Both the position numbers and the translations under genes were made by a program. A DNA stretch of 64,000 nt from Pseudonocardia sp. ICBG1293. GTDB taxonomy: Bacteria; Actinomycetota; Actinomycetes; Mycobacteriales; Pseudonocardiaceae. The stretch lies in assembly GCF_020131355.1 (NCBI RefSeq), contig NZ_JAHLEL010000006.1, positions 1 through 64,000 of the forward strand, given 5' to 3'. The notes below the pieces were generated by a model. It was not told where the DNA came from. It saw nothing but the letters and a program-made list of their open reading frames with translations, and did not search any database. Below are positions 39,435-47,815 of this stretch, in pieces. Every line of letters starts with the position of its first letter. The stretch's first letter is position 1.

Positions 39435-39754
39435 GAGAGGACGACCGTGAAGATCGGACTGCACATCGCGGACTTCACCTACCCGGCGGGACCCGCCGGG
39501 CTGGCCGACGACCTGTCCCGGATCGCCGCCGCGGCCGAGGAGCAGGGTTTCGCCCGGGTGAGCGTGATGGACCACCTCTGGCAGATGCGGCCGGTCGGCC
39601 CGATCGAGACCGACATGCTCGAGGCCTACACCGTGCTCGGCTACCTGGCGGCCCGCACCGAGAAGGTCGACCTGCTGGCCTGGGTCACGGCGGTGACCTA
39701 CCGCGACCCCGGCCTGCTGGTGAAGGCGGTGACCACCCTGGACGTGCTGTCTAA

Positions 39755-40734
39755 GAGGTCGCGCGGATTGGTCACAGCTTGGCCGCGGTCGAGTGTCTGG
39801 GGGCGAGGGCGGGTACGGGCCTGCCGATCATGAAGTTATCTACGCTTCGTGATCGTCTGGAGGCCGCGTGCCCACCCTGCCATCATGGCTGACCGAGCCG
39901 TTGTGGGACCAGTTCACCGCGCTGCTGCCTCATCGAGACGAGTTCGATCCCACCCATCCGCTGGGCTGCCATCGCCGCCGGATCGCGGATCGGATCGTGT
40001 TCGACAAGCTCCTGCAGGTACTGCGGTTCGGCTGCTCGTATGAGGGCATCGCTGACAGCACCTGCTCGGCGACCACCATCCGCGATCGTCGTGACGAGTG
40101 GATCAGGCTCGGGGTCTTCGCCCAGCTGCGTCGGATCGTCCTGGACGCCTACGACCGCATCGTCGGTCTGCTGCTGCACGACATCGCCGTCGATGGCGCC
40201 ATCACCAAGGCCCCCGGCGGCGGCGAGGTCGCCGGTCCGTCGCCGGTGGACCGGCGCAAACAGGGTATGAAACGTTCGGTGCTCGTCGAGGGATACGGCA
40301 TCCCGCTGGGCCGAGTCCTGGCCGGAGCCAACCGGCACGACTCCCCGCTACTGGGCCCCACCCTCGACCGCCTCGATGCTCTCGGCCCGCTGCCCGACGA
40401 CATCACCGTGCACCTCGACGCCGGCTATGACTCCGGCAAGACCCGCGACACGCTGGCCGAACGAGGCCTGCACGGCGAGATCGCGCACAAGGGTGAGAAA
40501 GCGCCGATCCAGGCCACCCGCCGCTGGCACGTCGAGCGGACCAACGCTTGGCACAACAGCTTCAACCGGCTGCAGCGCTGCTACGAACGACGAGAAATCG
40601 TCGTCGACGCGTTCTTCGACCTCGCCGACACGATCGTCACACTCCGTAGCTTGATTCGGCAGGCCTGGACCACACACCGCTGGAACGCCCGACCTGCACG
40701 ACGTCCATGATCACCAACCAATCCGCGCGACCTC
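39755..40734 (+). mobile_element. IS5-family insertion sequence, intact
   Basis: 980 bp bounded by perfect 18-bp inverted repeats: GAGGTCGCGCGGATTGGT (39755-39772) and its complement at 40717-40734. The flanking direct repeat is TAA (39752-39754 and 40735-40737), a TNA-type target duplication typical of the IS1031/ISL2 branch. It carries one transposase gene. It is inserted in the LLM oxidoreductase gene with no other damage, so insertion is recent. Confidence 0.95.
39868..40710 (+). CDS. IS5-family transposase (DDE)
   Basis: 280 aa. The DDE residues can be placed: first Asp in HDIAVDGAITK, second in TVHLDAGYDSGKT, and the Glu in WHVERTNAWHNSFNRLQRCYER. The N-terminal HTH domain (PTLPSWLTEPLWDQFTALLP, ATTIRDRRDEWIRLGVF) resembles DUF4096. 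GTG 39868 follows GGAGG by 4 nt. The frame is open end to end, so the element should be active. Confidence 0.95.
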   Translation: MPTLPSWLTEPLWDQFTALLPHRDEFDPTHPLGCHRRRIADRIVFDKLLQVLRFGCSYEGIADSTCSATTIRDRRDEWIRLGVFAQLRRIVLDAYDRIVGLLLHDIAVDGAITKAPGGGEVAGPSPVDRRKQGMKRSVLVEGYGIPLGRVLAGANRHDSPLLGPTLDRLDALGPLPDDITVHLDAGYDSGKTRDTLAERGLHGEIAHKGEKAPIQATRRWHVERTNAWHNSFNRLQRCYERREIVVDAFFDLADTIVTLRSLIRQAWTTHRWNARPARRP

Positions 40735-41299
40735 TAAGGGTCGCGCGATGCTCGGCATCGGGGCCGCCTGGTACGAGGAGGAGGCGACCGGACTCGGGCT
40801 GTTCTTCCCGCCGACGGCGGAGCGGTTCGAGCGGCTGGAGGAGACGCTGCGGATCGCCCGTCAGATGTGGAGCGAGGACGACGGCCCCTTCGAGGGCACC
40901 CATTACCGGCTCGGCGCCACGCTGAACACTCCGCAGCCGCTGCGCAGGCCCTACCCGCCGATCCTGATCGGGGGCAGTGGGGAGAAGAAGACGCTGCGCC
41001 TGGTCGCGCAGTACGCCGACGCGTGCAACCTGTTCGGCGGCCCGGAGCTGGAGCACAAGCTGGACGTGCTCCGCACCCGCTGCGACGAGGTGGGACGCGA
41101 CTACGACGAGATCGAGAAGACGGTGATGGCACCGCTCGACCCGGCCGACCCGAAGGCGGTGGTCGAGCAGTTGCGCGGCTATGCGGCGCTCGGGGTGCAG
41201 CACGTGCACACCCTGGTCCCGGACGTGGCGGCCATCGAGCCGTTGCGGGTGTTCGGGTCGGAGATCATCCCGGCGGTCGCCGAGCTCTGACCTCCGCGG

Positions 41300-41584
41300 T
41301 CAGTTGCCGGGCTGGCGGGGCATCGTCCGTAGGACGGCGACCTGCTGGTCCAGCTCGGCCGCGATCAGTTCGGCGTGCAGGGCGGCGGAGGCGCCGTCGT
41401 GCACGGCGAGCGCGCGGTGCCGGCGCACCAGGTCGTCGATCGAGTCCAGCAGCCGGTCCACGGTCGAGCGGCCGGCGTCGGGTTCCGGGATCTCCACGGG
41501 TGCGGGAGTCTCGGGCAGGGGGTGGATCAGCTCTGCGGTCATGCGACGTTCTCCGTTGAACGTGTCGGGGTCGGGGTCGGTCAT
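41300..41584 (-). CDS. Small helical hypothetical protein
   Basis: 94 aa from ATG 41584; ATG 41542 (TAELIHPLPE) has a better GGAG spacing. Acidic N-terminal part, then a helical pair STVDRLLDSIDDLVRRHRALAVHDGASAALHAELIAAELDQQVAVLRTMP. No domain known. It converges with the LLM gene with a 9-nt gap. The 270 bp upstream (41585-41855) show no further gene; the RNase promoter is at its end. Confidence 0.6.
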   Translation of the reverse strand: MTDPDPDTFNGERRMTAELIHPLPETPAPVEIPEPDAGRSTVDRLLDSIDDLVRRHRALAVHDGASAALHAELIAAELDQQVAVLRTMPRQPGN

Positions 41585-41855
41585 GCGCAGTCGTTCCTGG
41601 TGTCTCGAACTCCGTTGTACCCGCTCGCACGCAGTTTTACTGCGCGTAGAACAGCGGTGCGACGCAGGACACGGTGACCGGGTGCACCGGGGCGGTGACC
41701 GGTCGTGATCATGGCCTGTCACCGGCCCCCGATGCGGTCGGCGGGCGAACGGAGGGTGGTCGTCGCGGCGGCCGCGGAAACGGCGGGTGACCGTCCGATG
41801 ACGTGTCGTCGCGGCATCTGCACCCGAAAGGGTGACCCCGCCTAGCGTCCGAACC

Positions 41856-42542
41856 ATGATCATCCGACCGGACGCGCGCTCCGGGACGCGTGCGCTGATC
41901 GCCGGCGCCCTCGTCACCGCTCTGGCCGTCCTCGGCCTCGCCCTGCCCGCAGCGGCCGCCGCCGCCCCCGCTGCCACCATGCCCGCAGCCGCCGCCCCCG
42001 CAGCGGCGACCCACGTAGCGGCAGCCCCCGCTCTCGCCGCATCCGCCCCGGCCGCATCCGCGTCCGTGGCCGCTGTCGCAGCCGCGCCGGTCGCCGGCGC
42101 CGCTGCTGCGCCCGCCGGCGTCGCCGCGCCCGCCGGCGTCGCCGCGCCCGCCGGCGTCGCCGCGCCCGCCGGCGTCGCCACGCCCGCCGGCCTCGCCGCG
42201 CCCGCCGGCGTCGCTGCGCCCGTCGCTCCGGCCGCGGTGCCGGGGGCGGAGGAGTCCGGGCTTCCGGTGCGGGCGCTGTCGTCGCTGCCGGTCCAGGCCA
42301 CCGACACCTACCGGCTGATCCGCTCCGGTGGTCCCTACCCGTACTCCCAGGACGGGACGACGTTCCGGAACCGGGAGGGGATCCTGCCGGCCAGGTCGAC
42401 GGGGTACTACCGGGAGTTCACCGTGCCGACCCCCGGCGCGGACACCCGCGGTGCCCGCCGGATCGTCACCGGGTCGGGCGGCGAGTACTACTACACGGCC
42501 GACCACTACGCCTCGTTCGTCGTGGTAGACGTCTCGGGATGA
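41856..42542 (+). CDS. Secreted guanyl-specific ribonuclease (RNase Sa type) with repeat linker
   Basis: 228 aa. Signal peptide (residues about 1-35), then an Ala/Pro-rich linker with six 6-residue units (APAGVA), and a C-terminal catalytic domain very like RNase Sa of Streptomyces: TYRLIRSGGPYPYSQDGTTFRNRE, YYREFTV (catalytic Glu), TRGARRIVTG (Arg pair) and ADHYASFVVVD (catalytic His). It should cleave RNA after G outside the cell. ATG 41856 is 7 nt after TAGCGT (leaderless). It overlaps the barstar-like gene by ATGA, an immunity pairing. Confidence 0.92.
   Translation: MIIRPDARSGTRALIAGALVTALAVLGLALPAAAAAAPAATMPAAAAPAAATHVAAAPALAASAPAASASVAAVAAAPVAGAAAAPAGVAAPAGVAAPAGVAAPAGVATPAGLAAPAGVAAPVAPAAVPGAEESGLPVRALSSLPVQATDTYRLIRSGGPYPYSQDGTTFRNREGILPARSTGYYREFTVPTPGADTRGARRIVTGSGGEYYYTADHYASFVVVDVSG
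42108..42215 (+). repeat. Six 18-bp tandem repeats in the RNase linker
   Basis: GCGCCCGCCGGCGTCGCC occurs exactly four times from 42108, then two slightly altered copies to 42215. Each encodes APAGVA. A unit of 18 bp keeps the frame, so copy number can change by slippage without breaking the gene. Confidence 0.9.
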
Positions 42543-42910
42543 GCACCCTTCCCCGCGAGAGCGCCGGAACCGGCCCCGCCGTCGACGCGGCCCGGGGCCG
42601 GGTCGGGGATCCGGGCGTCGTCGCCGTCGTCGCGGGGGTCGCGGACCGCGCCGCGGTCCTGTCCGCCTTCGGCCGGGCGCTCGGCTTCCCCGGGTACTAC
42701 GGCCACAACCTCGACGCGCTCGCGGACTGCCTGGGCGACCTGTCCTGGCTGCCCGCCGGCCCGGTCGAGATCGTCCTCGCCGACGGCCCGCTCGCCGCGG
42801 CCGACCCCGGCACCCACGCGGCGGTCCTCGACGTGCTGGCCGAGGCCGTCGCGACGACGGCCGGGACCGAGCGACCGCTGCGGGTGACCCTGGCGGGTCC
42901 GGCGACCTGA
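42539..42910 (+). CDS. Barstar-family ribonuclease inhibitor
   Basis: 123 aa. The barstar fold region is GFPGYYGHNLDALADCLGDLSWLPAGPVEIVLADG, the conserved inhibitory helix and loop of barnase/RNase Sa inhibitors. The N-terminal 30 residues are less conserved. It overlaps the secreted RNase gene by ATGA (42539-42542), ensuring that the cell makes protector and enzyme together. Confidence 0.9.
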   Translation: MSTLPRESAGTGPAVDAARGRVGDPGVVAVVAGVADRAAVLSAFGRALGFPGYYGHNLDALADCLGDLSWLPAGPVEIVLADGPLAAADPGTHAAVLDVLAEAVATTAGTERPLRVTLAGPAT

Positions 42911-43010
42911 CCGTCCCGCGGCGGAATCCCCTGGTGCGGCGCGGCGTTGACCCGCACGGGCGGGCTGCGACGGGTGGCCGGCGGGAGGGGGGCGACCTAC
43001 CGTGGCTTCC

Positions 43011-43073
43011 ATGGGTCTCCGGTTGGTGCGGCGCCGGCACGTGGACCTGTGCCGCCTGCGGTGGGCGCCGTGA
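43011..43073 (+). CDS. Leader peptide upstream of the FAD-binding protein
   Basis: A 20-aa ORF starting MGLRLVRRRHVDLCRL, ATG 43011 to TGA 43073. The RRRHVDLCR pattern is that of actinobacterial sulfur-associated leader peptides. The ATG lies 7 nt after TACCGT (42998-43003), so the transcript probably begins with this codon. The FAD protein gene starts 40 nt downstream. The Cys codon (position 14) is a plausible sensor of cysteine charging. Confidence 0.75.
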   Translation: MGLRLVRRRHVDLCRLRWAP

Positions 43074-43113
43074 GGGGCCGTCCCCTCCGCACCCGCCGAC
43101 CCAGGAGCGCCCC

Positions 43114-45066
43114 ATGTCCCGTCACCCGCACGCCCCCTCCGTCGTGATCGTCGGCGCCGGTCCCCGTGGAGCCGGTGTCCTCGAGCGGATGGTCGCGAGC
43201 GCGCCCGAGCTGCTGCCCGACGCACTCGCCGGGCCCGGGGTCGACGTGCACCTGGTCGACCCGTTCCCGGCCGGGGCGGGGCGCATCTGGCGGCACGCGC
43301 AGTCCCCGCTGCTCGCGATGAACTCGATGGCCGCCGACGTCACGATGTGGACCGACTCCTCGGTCGTCTGCGACGGCCCGGTGGCGCCGGGCCCCTCGTT
43401 CTGGGACTGGGCGCGCGAGCTGCGCGAGCACGGTGACCCGGAGTCCGAGCTCGGTCCGGAGCTCGCCGGGGAGCTCGCACAGGTCACGGCGTCGACGTTC
43501 CCCTCCCGGCGGCTGCAGAGCCACTACCTCGCCGCCGTGCTGCGGGAGGTCGTGGAGCGGGCACCGGCCGGGATCCGGGTGCACGTGCACCGCAGTACCG
43601 CCGAGGCCCTCGACGAGACCGACGGGCGGCAGGTCGTGACCCTCGCCGACGGCACCGTCCTGCGCGGCGACGCCGTCGTGCTGGCCTCCGGGCATCTCGA
43701 CGCCGCCCCCACCGAGGACGAGATCGCGCTCGCGGCCCGCGCCGAGGCACTCGGCCTGCGCTATCTGCCGCCGGAGCAGACCTCCGACTCCGACCTCTCG
43801 GTCATCGCCCCGGGGGAGACGGTGCTGGCCCGCGGGCTGGGGCTGGCCTTCGTCGACCTGGTGGTGCTGCTGTTCGAGGGCCGCGGCGGACGCTTCGTCC
43901 CCGACCCGGACGACGCCGACCCCGGCCGGCTGCGCTACGAGCCGTGCGGGCGGGAGCCGGTGCTGGTCGGCGGGTCCCCCCGCGGCGCGACCTACCACTC
44001 CAAGACCCACTACCAGCTGCGGGCGGGGCGGCCGCCGCTGCCGCGGTTCCTCACGCCCGAGGTCGTCGACGACCTGATCGCCTCGGGCGGCCCGGTCGAC
44101 GTCGCCACCCGGGTGTGGCCGCTGATGGCCAAGGAGATCGGCTGGGGCTGGTACCACGAGCTGTTCGTCGGCCACCCCGAGCGCGTCCGCGCCGGCTGGG
44201 AGGAGTTCGCCGAGCGTTTCGCCGCCGTCGCGCACGGCTCGTCGGAGGAGGCGGCGCTGATCGCCGAGCTGGTGCCCGACCCGCTCGACCGCCTCGACCT
44301 CACCGCGCTGGACCGGCCGCTCGACGGCGTCCACGCCCCGGATCTGGAGACGCTGCAACCGCTGGTGCGCGAGCGCATCGCCGAGGACCTGCGCCAGCAC
44401 GTCGACGAGCGGCACACCCCGCACCTGGGCGCGTTCGTCGCGGTGCTCTCGGTCTACACCGAGACCACCCGGCTCGCCGGGTCCGGTGTGCTCTCCCCGC
44501 GCTCGCGGGCGCGGGACCTGCCGTGGTGGCAGTCGTTCTTCAACTCCGTCGCCTCCGGCCCGCCCGGCTTCCGGGTCCGCCAGATGCTCGCGCTCTCCCG
44601 CGCCGGGTACCTGCGGTTCCTCGGGGCGGGGATGGCGGTCGACGTCGACGCCGACGGGTTCCACGCCACCAGCACCACCCTCGCCGGGGCCGAGCCGGTC
44701 ACCACCCGGGTGCTGGTCGACGCCCGGCTGCCCGACCCGAGCGTCTCGCGCACCGTGGACGGCCTGCTGGGCGGGTTGCTCGCCCGTGGCGAGGCCGTCG
44801 AGGAGGTCCTGTACGACGACGACGGCGCGCCGCTGCGCAACACCGGTCTGCTGTCGGTCCGCCCGGCCGACGGCGCGCTGCACACCGCCGACGGCGGGGT
44901 GCACGAGCGACGGTTCGCCGTCGGGCCGCACACGACGGTCAAGGTCGCCGGTGCCTTCACCCGGCCCGGGATGAACGCGCAGAGCCTGCGCTACAACGAC
45001 GCCGTCGCCCGGGCCGTGCTGGGTGTCCTGCCGGGCGCCACCACCCGCGCCGTGCCGGCGGCCTGA
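43114..45066 (+). CDS. FAD/NAD(P)-binding protein of unknown reaction
   Basis: 650 aa. The FAD motif VVIVGAGPRGAGVLERM (residues about 9-25) is followed by VHLVDPFPAGAGRIWR and VVLASGHLDAAP, then ARGLGLAFVDLVVLLFEGRGG. This matches the FAD-NAD(P)-binding (PF13454-type) group found in sulfur and siderophore contexts. The ATG follows AGGAGCGCCCC. A leader peptide of the sulfur type lies directly upstream, so it is likely expressed when cysteine or reduced sulfur is scarce. The substrate is unknown. Confidence 0.82.
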   Translation: MSRHPHAPSVVIVGAGPRGAGVLERMVASAPELLPDALAGPGVDVHLVDPFPAGAGRIWRHAQSPLLAMNSMAADVTMWTDSSVVCDGPVAPGPSFWDWARELREHGDPESELGPELAGELAQVTASTFPSRRLQSHYLAAVLREVVERAPAGIRVHVHRSTAEALDETDGRQVVTLADGTVLRGDAVVLASGHLDAAPTEDEIALAARAEALGLRYLPPEQTSDSDLSVIAPGETVLARGLGLAFVDLVVLLFEGRGGRFVPDPDDADPGRLRYEPCGREPVLVGGSPRGATYHSKTHYQLRAGRPPLPRFLTPEVVDDLIASGGPVDVATRVWPLMAKEIGWGWYHELFVGHPERVRAGWEEFAERFAAVAHGSSEEAALIAELVPDPLDRLDLTALDRPLDGVHAPDLETLQPLVRERIAEDLRQHVDERHTPHLGAFVAVLSVYTETTRLAGSGVLSPRSRARDLPWWQSFFNSVASGPPGFRVRQMLALSRAGYLRFLGAGMAVDVDADGFHATSTTLAGAEPVTTRVLVDARLPDPSVSRTVDGLLGGLLARGEAVEEVLYDDDGAPLRNTGLLSVRPADGALHTADGGVHERRFAVGPHTTVKVAGAFTRPGMNAQSLRYNDAVARAVLGVLPGATTRAVPAA

Positions 45067-45069
45067 GCG

Positions 45070-45097
45070 GTCCCGCCCGGTGCGCGCCGGGCGGGAC
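45070..45097. terminator. Hairpin between convergent genes
   Basis: GTCCCGCCCGG pairs with CCGGGCGGGAC around TGCGCG, just after the FAD protein stop and before the end of the YeiH-like gene. Confidence 0.85.
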
Positions 45098-45103
45098 CTG
45101 CGC

Positions 45104-46276
45104 TCAGACCGTCAGACCGGAGAACAGCAGGACCGCCAGTCCGAGGCCGACGGCCAGGTTGACGCCGGTCGCCGCGGCGAACACCCCGATCGGGCGCCAG
45201 CCGGCCTCCCGCAGCGGCGCCACCCGGAACTCCAGGCCGATCGAGACGAAGGCCAGGATCAGGAACATCGTCCGGAACGCGTTGGCGTCGCTGATCAGCG
45301 GCTTGGCGACGTCGGAGCCGGCGGTGGCGACGAACACGGTCGCGATCACCGAGGCGGCGAGGAACCCGAGCACGAACTTGGGGAAGCGCTCCCAGAACTC
45401 GCGCAGACCCGGCCGGCCCGCCGAGCCGCCTCGCTCGACCTTCACCGTGAAGTAGGCCGTCAGTGCCACCGCGACGACGCCGAGCAGCGCGTTCTGGGTG
45501 GTCTTGACGATGGTCGCGATCTGCAGCGCCTCCTCGCCGACGATCGCACCGGCCGCGCTCACCGCGGCGGTGGTGTCGATGTTGCCGCCGATCCAGGCAC
45601 CGGCGACGGCCGGCGACAGCCCCAGCGCCCCGACCGCCGCGGGCAGCAGGAAGATCGACGGGAGGGCGAAGATGATCACGAGGCTGGCCGTGTAGGCGAG
45701 CTGCTCCTTCCTGGCCTGCACCGCGCCGGCGGCGGCGATCGCCGCGCTGACCCCGCAGATGGACACCGCGGACGCCAGCAGGGCGCGGAGCTTGTCGTCG
45801 ACCCCGGCCCGCCCGGCGAGCCACCAGGTGAAGCCGAAGACCACGGTGATCAGGACGACCGCCTGCACCACGGCCGGTCCGGCGGCGCGGACGATGACCG
45901 AGAAGTCGATCGAGGCGCCGAGCAGCACCAGGCCGGTCTTGATGAAGAACTCGGTGCGGAACCCGCCCGAGAGCCGTTCGCGCAGCCCGGTCACGGTGAG
46001 CAGGACGTTGCCGAGCAGCCCGAGGGCGATCGCGTAGACCGGGTACTCGATCGCGTCGGCGATCCCGGACAGCGCGGTGCCCTCGGCGGCGTCCGGGACG
46101 GTCTGTTCGAGGAAGCGGACGAGTCCGCCGAGGACGAGGACCACCGCGACGCCCCCGAGCCCCCACAGGACGGGGGAGCGGGTCGGCGCCGGTGGCCCGG
46201 TGTCGGGCCCGGTCTGCGGTGCGGTCGGCGGCGTGGTGTGCGGTTCGGCCGGTCGGCCGGCGTGCTGGTCGGTCAC
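45104..46276 (-). CDS. YeiH-family (UPF0324) putative sulfate exporter
   Basis: 390 aa with about ten membrane helices. The family signature IGGNIDTTAAVSAAGAIVGEEALQIATIVKTTQNALLG and the ICGVSAAIAAAGAVQARKEQ segment are clear. Members are annotated as sulfate or sulfur-compound exporters without direct proof. Start GTG 46276 overlaps the stop of a 58-aa membrane protein (GTGA), so they are co-translated. The N-terminal 35 residues are Pro/Thr-rich and soluble. Confidence 0.9.
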   Translation of the reverse strand: MTDQHAGRPAEPHTTPPTAPQTGPDTGPPAPTRSPVLWGLGGVAVVLVLGGLVRFLEQTVPDAAEGTALSGIADAIEYPVYAIALGLLGNVLLTVTGLRERLSGGFRTEFFIKTGLVLLGASIDFSVIVRAAGPAVVQAVVLITVVFGFTWWLAGRAGVDDKLRALLASAVSICGVSAAIAAAGAVQARKEQLAYTASLVIIFALPSIFLLPAAVGALGLSPAVAGAWIGGNIDTTAAVSAAGAIVGEEALQIATIVKTTQNALLGVVAVALTAYFTVKVERGGSAGRPGLREFWERFPKFVLGFLAASVIATVFVATAGSDVAKPLISDANAFRTMFLILAFVSIGLEFRVAPLREAGWRPIGVFAAATGVNLAVGLGLAVLLFSGLTV

Positions 46277-46449
46277 GGGACCAGCCACCCCGGCCAGAGC
46301 CCGGACAGGATCAGGACGAGCAGCAGGAGGCCGACGACGGTCGCGGCCCAGTCCTCGTTCAGGGCGAGGCGCCGCTGGGCGGGCACGTCCCCGGGCTCGC
46401 GGTCGGTCCCGGCGTGGGAACCGGGTGGGGTGTCGGACGGGGTGCTCAC
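46273..46449 (-). CDS. Small membrane protein coupled to the YeiH-family gene
   Basis: 58 aa from GTG 46449: Pro/Gly-rich N-terminus, a charged segment PAQRRLALNEDWAATVVG and one C-terminal hydrophobic helix VVGLLLLVLILSGLWPGWLVP. The stop overlaps the YeiH start as GTGA. No family name is known to me; a small subunit or regulator of the transporter is the natural guess. Confidence 0.7.
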   Translation of the reverse strand: MSTPSDTPPGSHAGTDREPGDVPAQRRLALNEDWAATVVGLLLLVLILSGLWPGWLVP

Positions 46450-46516
46450 GGGTGACCCCCGGAGGTGGTGCGGGACATCGGGTTCCTCACGACGGGTGGG
46501 TGCGGGCGCAGGACGG

Positions 46517-46541
46517 CGCGCGACCCGGCCCGGGTCGCGCG
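46517..46541 (-). terminator. 12-bp perfect hairpin directly after small ORF1
   Basis: CGCGCGACCCGG and CCGGGTCGCGCG are perfect inverted copies separated by one base, immediately next to the stop codon of small ORF1 (46542-46544). In an attenuation model this is the terminator that decides expression of the downstream small protein/YeiH genes. Confidence 0.7.
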
Positions 46542-46670
46542 TCAGGGCCGCGGACAGAACTCGTCGTAGGCGTGCGGCCGCCGGGACGGCCAGAACTCCT
46601 CCCGGTGCCGCGCGAGGTGCGCGAGGACCGCGGGGTGCGTCGCGCAGCGACGGGACACCGGGGCGGTCAT
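46542..46670 (-). CDS. Small ORF1 with WPSRR...DEFC motif, upstream of YeiH genes
   Basis: 42 aa from ATG 46670: C-terminal part HPAVLAHLARHREEFWPSRRPH followed by AYDEFCPRP. It is clearly related to small ORF2 (47816-47971), which precedes the TauE gene: the last 31 residues share the FWPSRR and A-(Y/F)-DEFC motifs. It ends next to a strong hairpin, and the gene it precedes is a sulfur transporter. It may be a translated leader sensing cysteine, or a small regulatory protein; no known family. Confidence 0.65.
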   Translation of the reverse strand: MTAPVSRRCATHPAVLAHLARHREEFWPSRRPHAYDEFCPRP

Positions 46671-46713
46671 GGCCCCGATCGTGCGCGGTCGGAACGAAGG
46701 GGACAAGGTGTCG

Positions 46714-46763
46714 CCCACGGGACGGACGGGATGTCCGGACACCCCGTCCGTCCGACCCGTGGG
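46714..46763 (-). terminator. Long nested palindrome after the TauE-family gene
   Basis: Outer arms 46714-46721/46756-46763 (CCCACGGG/CCCGTGGG), inner arms 46721-46730/46743-46752 (GACGGACGGG/CCCGTCCGTC) and a central TGTCCGGACA (46732-46741). It starts next to the TauE stop and precedes small ORF1. Likely terminator; the central decamer also matches the sulfur-unit palindrome described at 48032 and 53311. Confidence 0.75.
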
Positions 46764-46767
46764 GAGG

Positions 46768-47679
46768 TCAGCCGGTGGAGACCGGCTGCTCCGCCTCGGC
46801 CGGGGACGCCGCGCCCTCGGTCCGGCTGCGGCGCAGCCGGGTGACCGCTACACCGATCGCCAGCGCCCACAGCGCGAGGATGACGACGTAGACGCCCGCG
46901 GTCACCGGACCGCTCGCGTCGGCGGCCCGCAGCAGCGTCCGGGCGTTGGTGAGGATGATGACGCCGCCGACCGCCGAGCCCAGTACCGGCGCCGGGATGC
47001 GGGTGACGAGCCAGGCCGCCAGCGGTGCGGCCAGCACCCCGCCGATCAGCAGCCCGCCGATGGTGGAGGGGTCGAGCACCTCGTGGCCGAGCCCGACGAG
47101 GAACCCGACGCTCGCGGCGAGCGCCACCAGGAACTCCGAGGCGCTGACCGAACCGACGACGGTGCGCGGTGCGGTCCGTCCGGCGCCGAGCAGCGCCGGG
47201 GTGGAGACCGGGCCCCACCCGCCGCCGGACGCGTCGACGAAGCCGGCGACCAGCCCGAGCGGGGACAGGAACCGGGCGCCGTGCGGGGAGGTGCGGGCGG
47301 TGGCGACCCTCGGCGGCCGCACGCTGAAGCGCAGCAGGACGTAGACGCCGAGGGCGAGCAGGATCCCCGACATGTACGGGGCGGCGTTCTCGGTGGACAG
47401 GGCCGACAGCAGCGTCGCTCCCAGGAACGCGCCGATCGCACCGGGCACGCCCAGCTTGAGCACGAGCTTCCAGTCGACGTTGCCGAAGCGCCAGTGCGAG
47501 GCGCCGGAGGCGAGCGTGGTGCCGACCTCGGCCAGGTGCACCGAGGCGCTCGCGGTGGCCGGGTTGATCCCGGCGAAGATCAGCAGCGAGGTCGAGGTGA
47601 CGCCGTAGGCCATGCCGAGTGCGCCGTCGACCAGCTGGGCGGCGAGGCCGACGAGGGCGAAGACGATGAGTGTGGGCAC
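46768..47679 (-). CDS. TauE/SafE-family sulfite/organosulfonate exporter
   Basis: 303 aa, about eight membrane helices in two homologous halves. First half TLIVFALVGLAAQLVDGALGMAYGVTSTSLLIFAG with the GMGYG-like motif, and AEVGTTLASGASHWRFGNVDW; second half SPLGLVAGFVDASGGGWGPVSTPALLGAG. The family moves sulfite or sulfoacetate. GTG 47679 follows AAGGA. Small ORF2 lies 136 bp upstream on the same strand. Confidence 0.92.
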   Translation of the reverse strand: MPTLIVFALVGLAAQLVDGALGMAYGVTSTSLLIFAGINPATASASVHLAEVGTTLASGASHWRFGNVDWKLVLKLGVPGAIGAFLGATLLSALSTENAAPYMSGILLALGVYVLLRFSVRPPRVATARTSPHGARFLSPLGLVAGFVDASGGGWGPVSTPALLGAGRTAPRTVVGSVSASEFLVALAASVGFLVGLGHEVLDPSTIGGLLIGGVLAAPLAAWLVTRIPAPVLGSAVGGVIILTNARTLLRAADASGPVTAGVYVVILALWALAIGVAVTRLRRSRTEGAASPAEAEQPVSTG

Positions 47680-47815
47680 GGACGGTCCTTCCCGGGCTGC
47701 CGGTGGACGCGGTCCCGGGCCCCGGCACGTCCCGGTGGGGACGCGGGGTGCGGGGCGGCCGCGGTCACGGTGACCGGTGGTGTGGTGGGGGTGGCGCTCG
47801 GCGCCGTGGGCCGGG

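Larger units (their letters stand above)
39447..41290 (+). pseudogene. LLM-class (F420-type) flavin/deazaflavin oxidoreductase interrupted by an IS element
   Basis: The two parts are 39447-39754 and 40738-41290. Joining them after deleting the IS and one copy of its TAA duplication gives exactly 287 codons (286 aa) with an intact frame: ...DVLSKGRAMLGIGAAW..., the conserved substrate/cofactor loop of the luciferase-like family. The N-terminal part has KIGLHIADFTYPAG and the middle RPYPPILIGGSGEKKTLRLVAQYADACN, typical of F420-dependent reductases. The gene is broken as it stands. GTG 39447 follows GAGAGGAC; an operator-like palindrome lies upstream. Confidence 0.9.
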
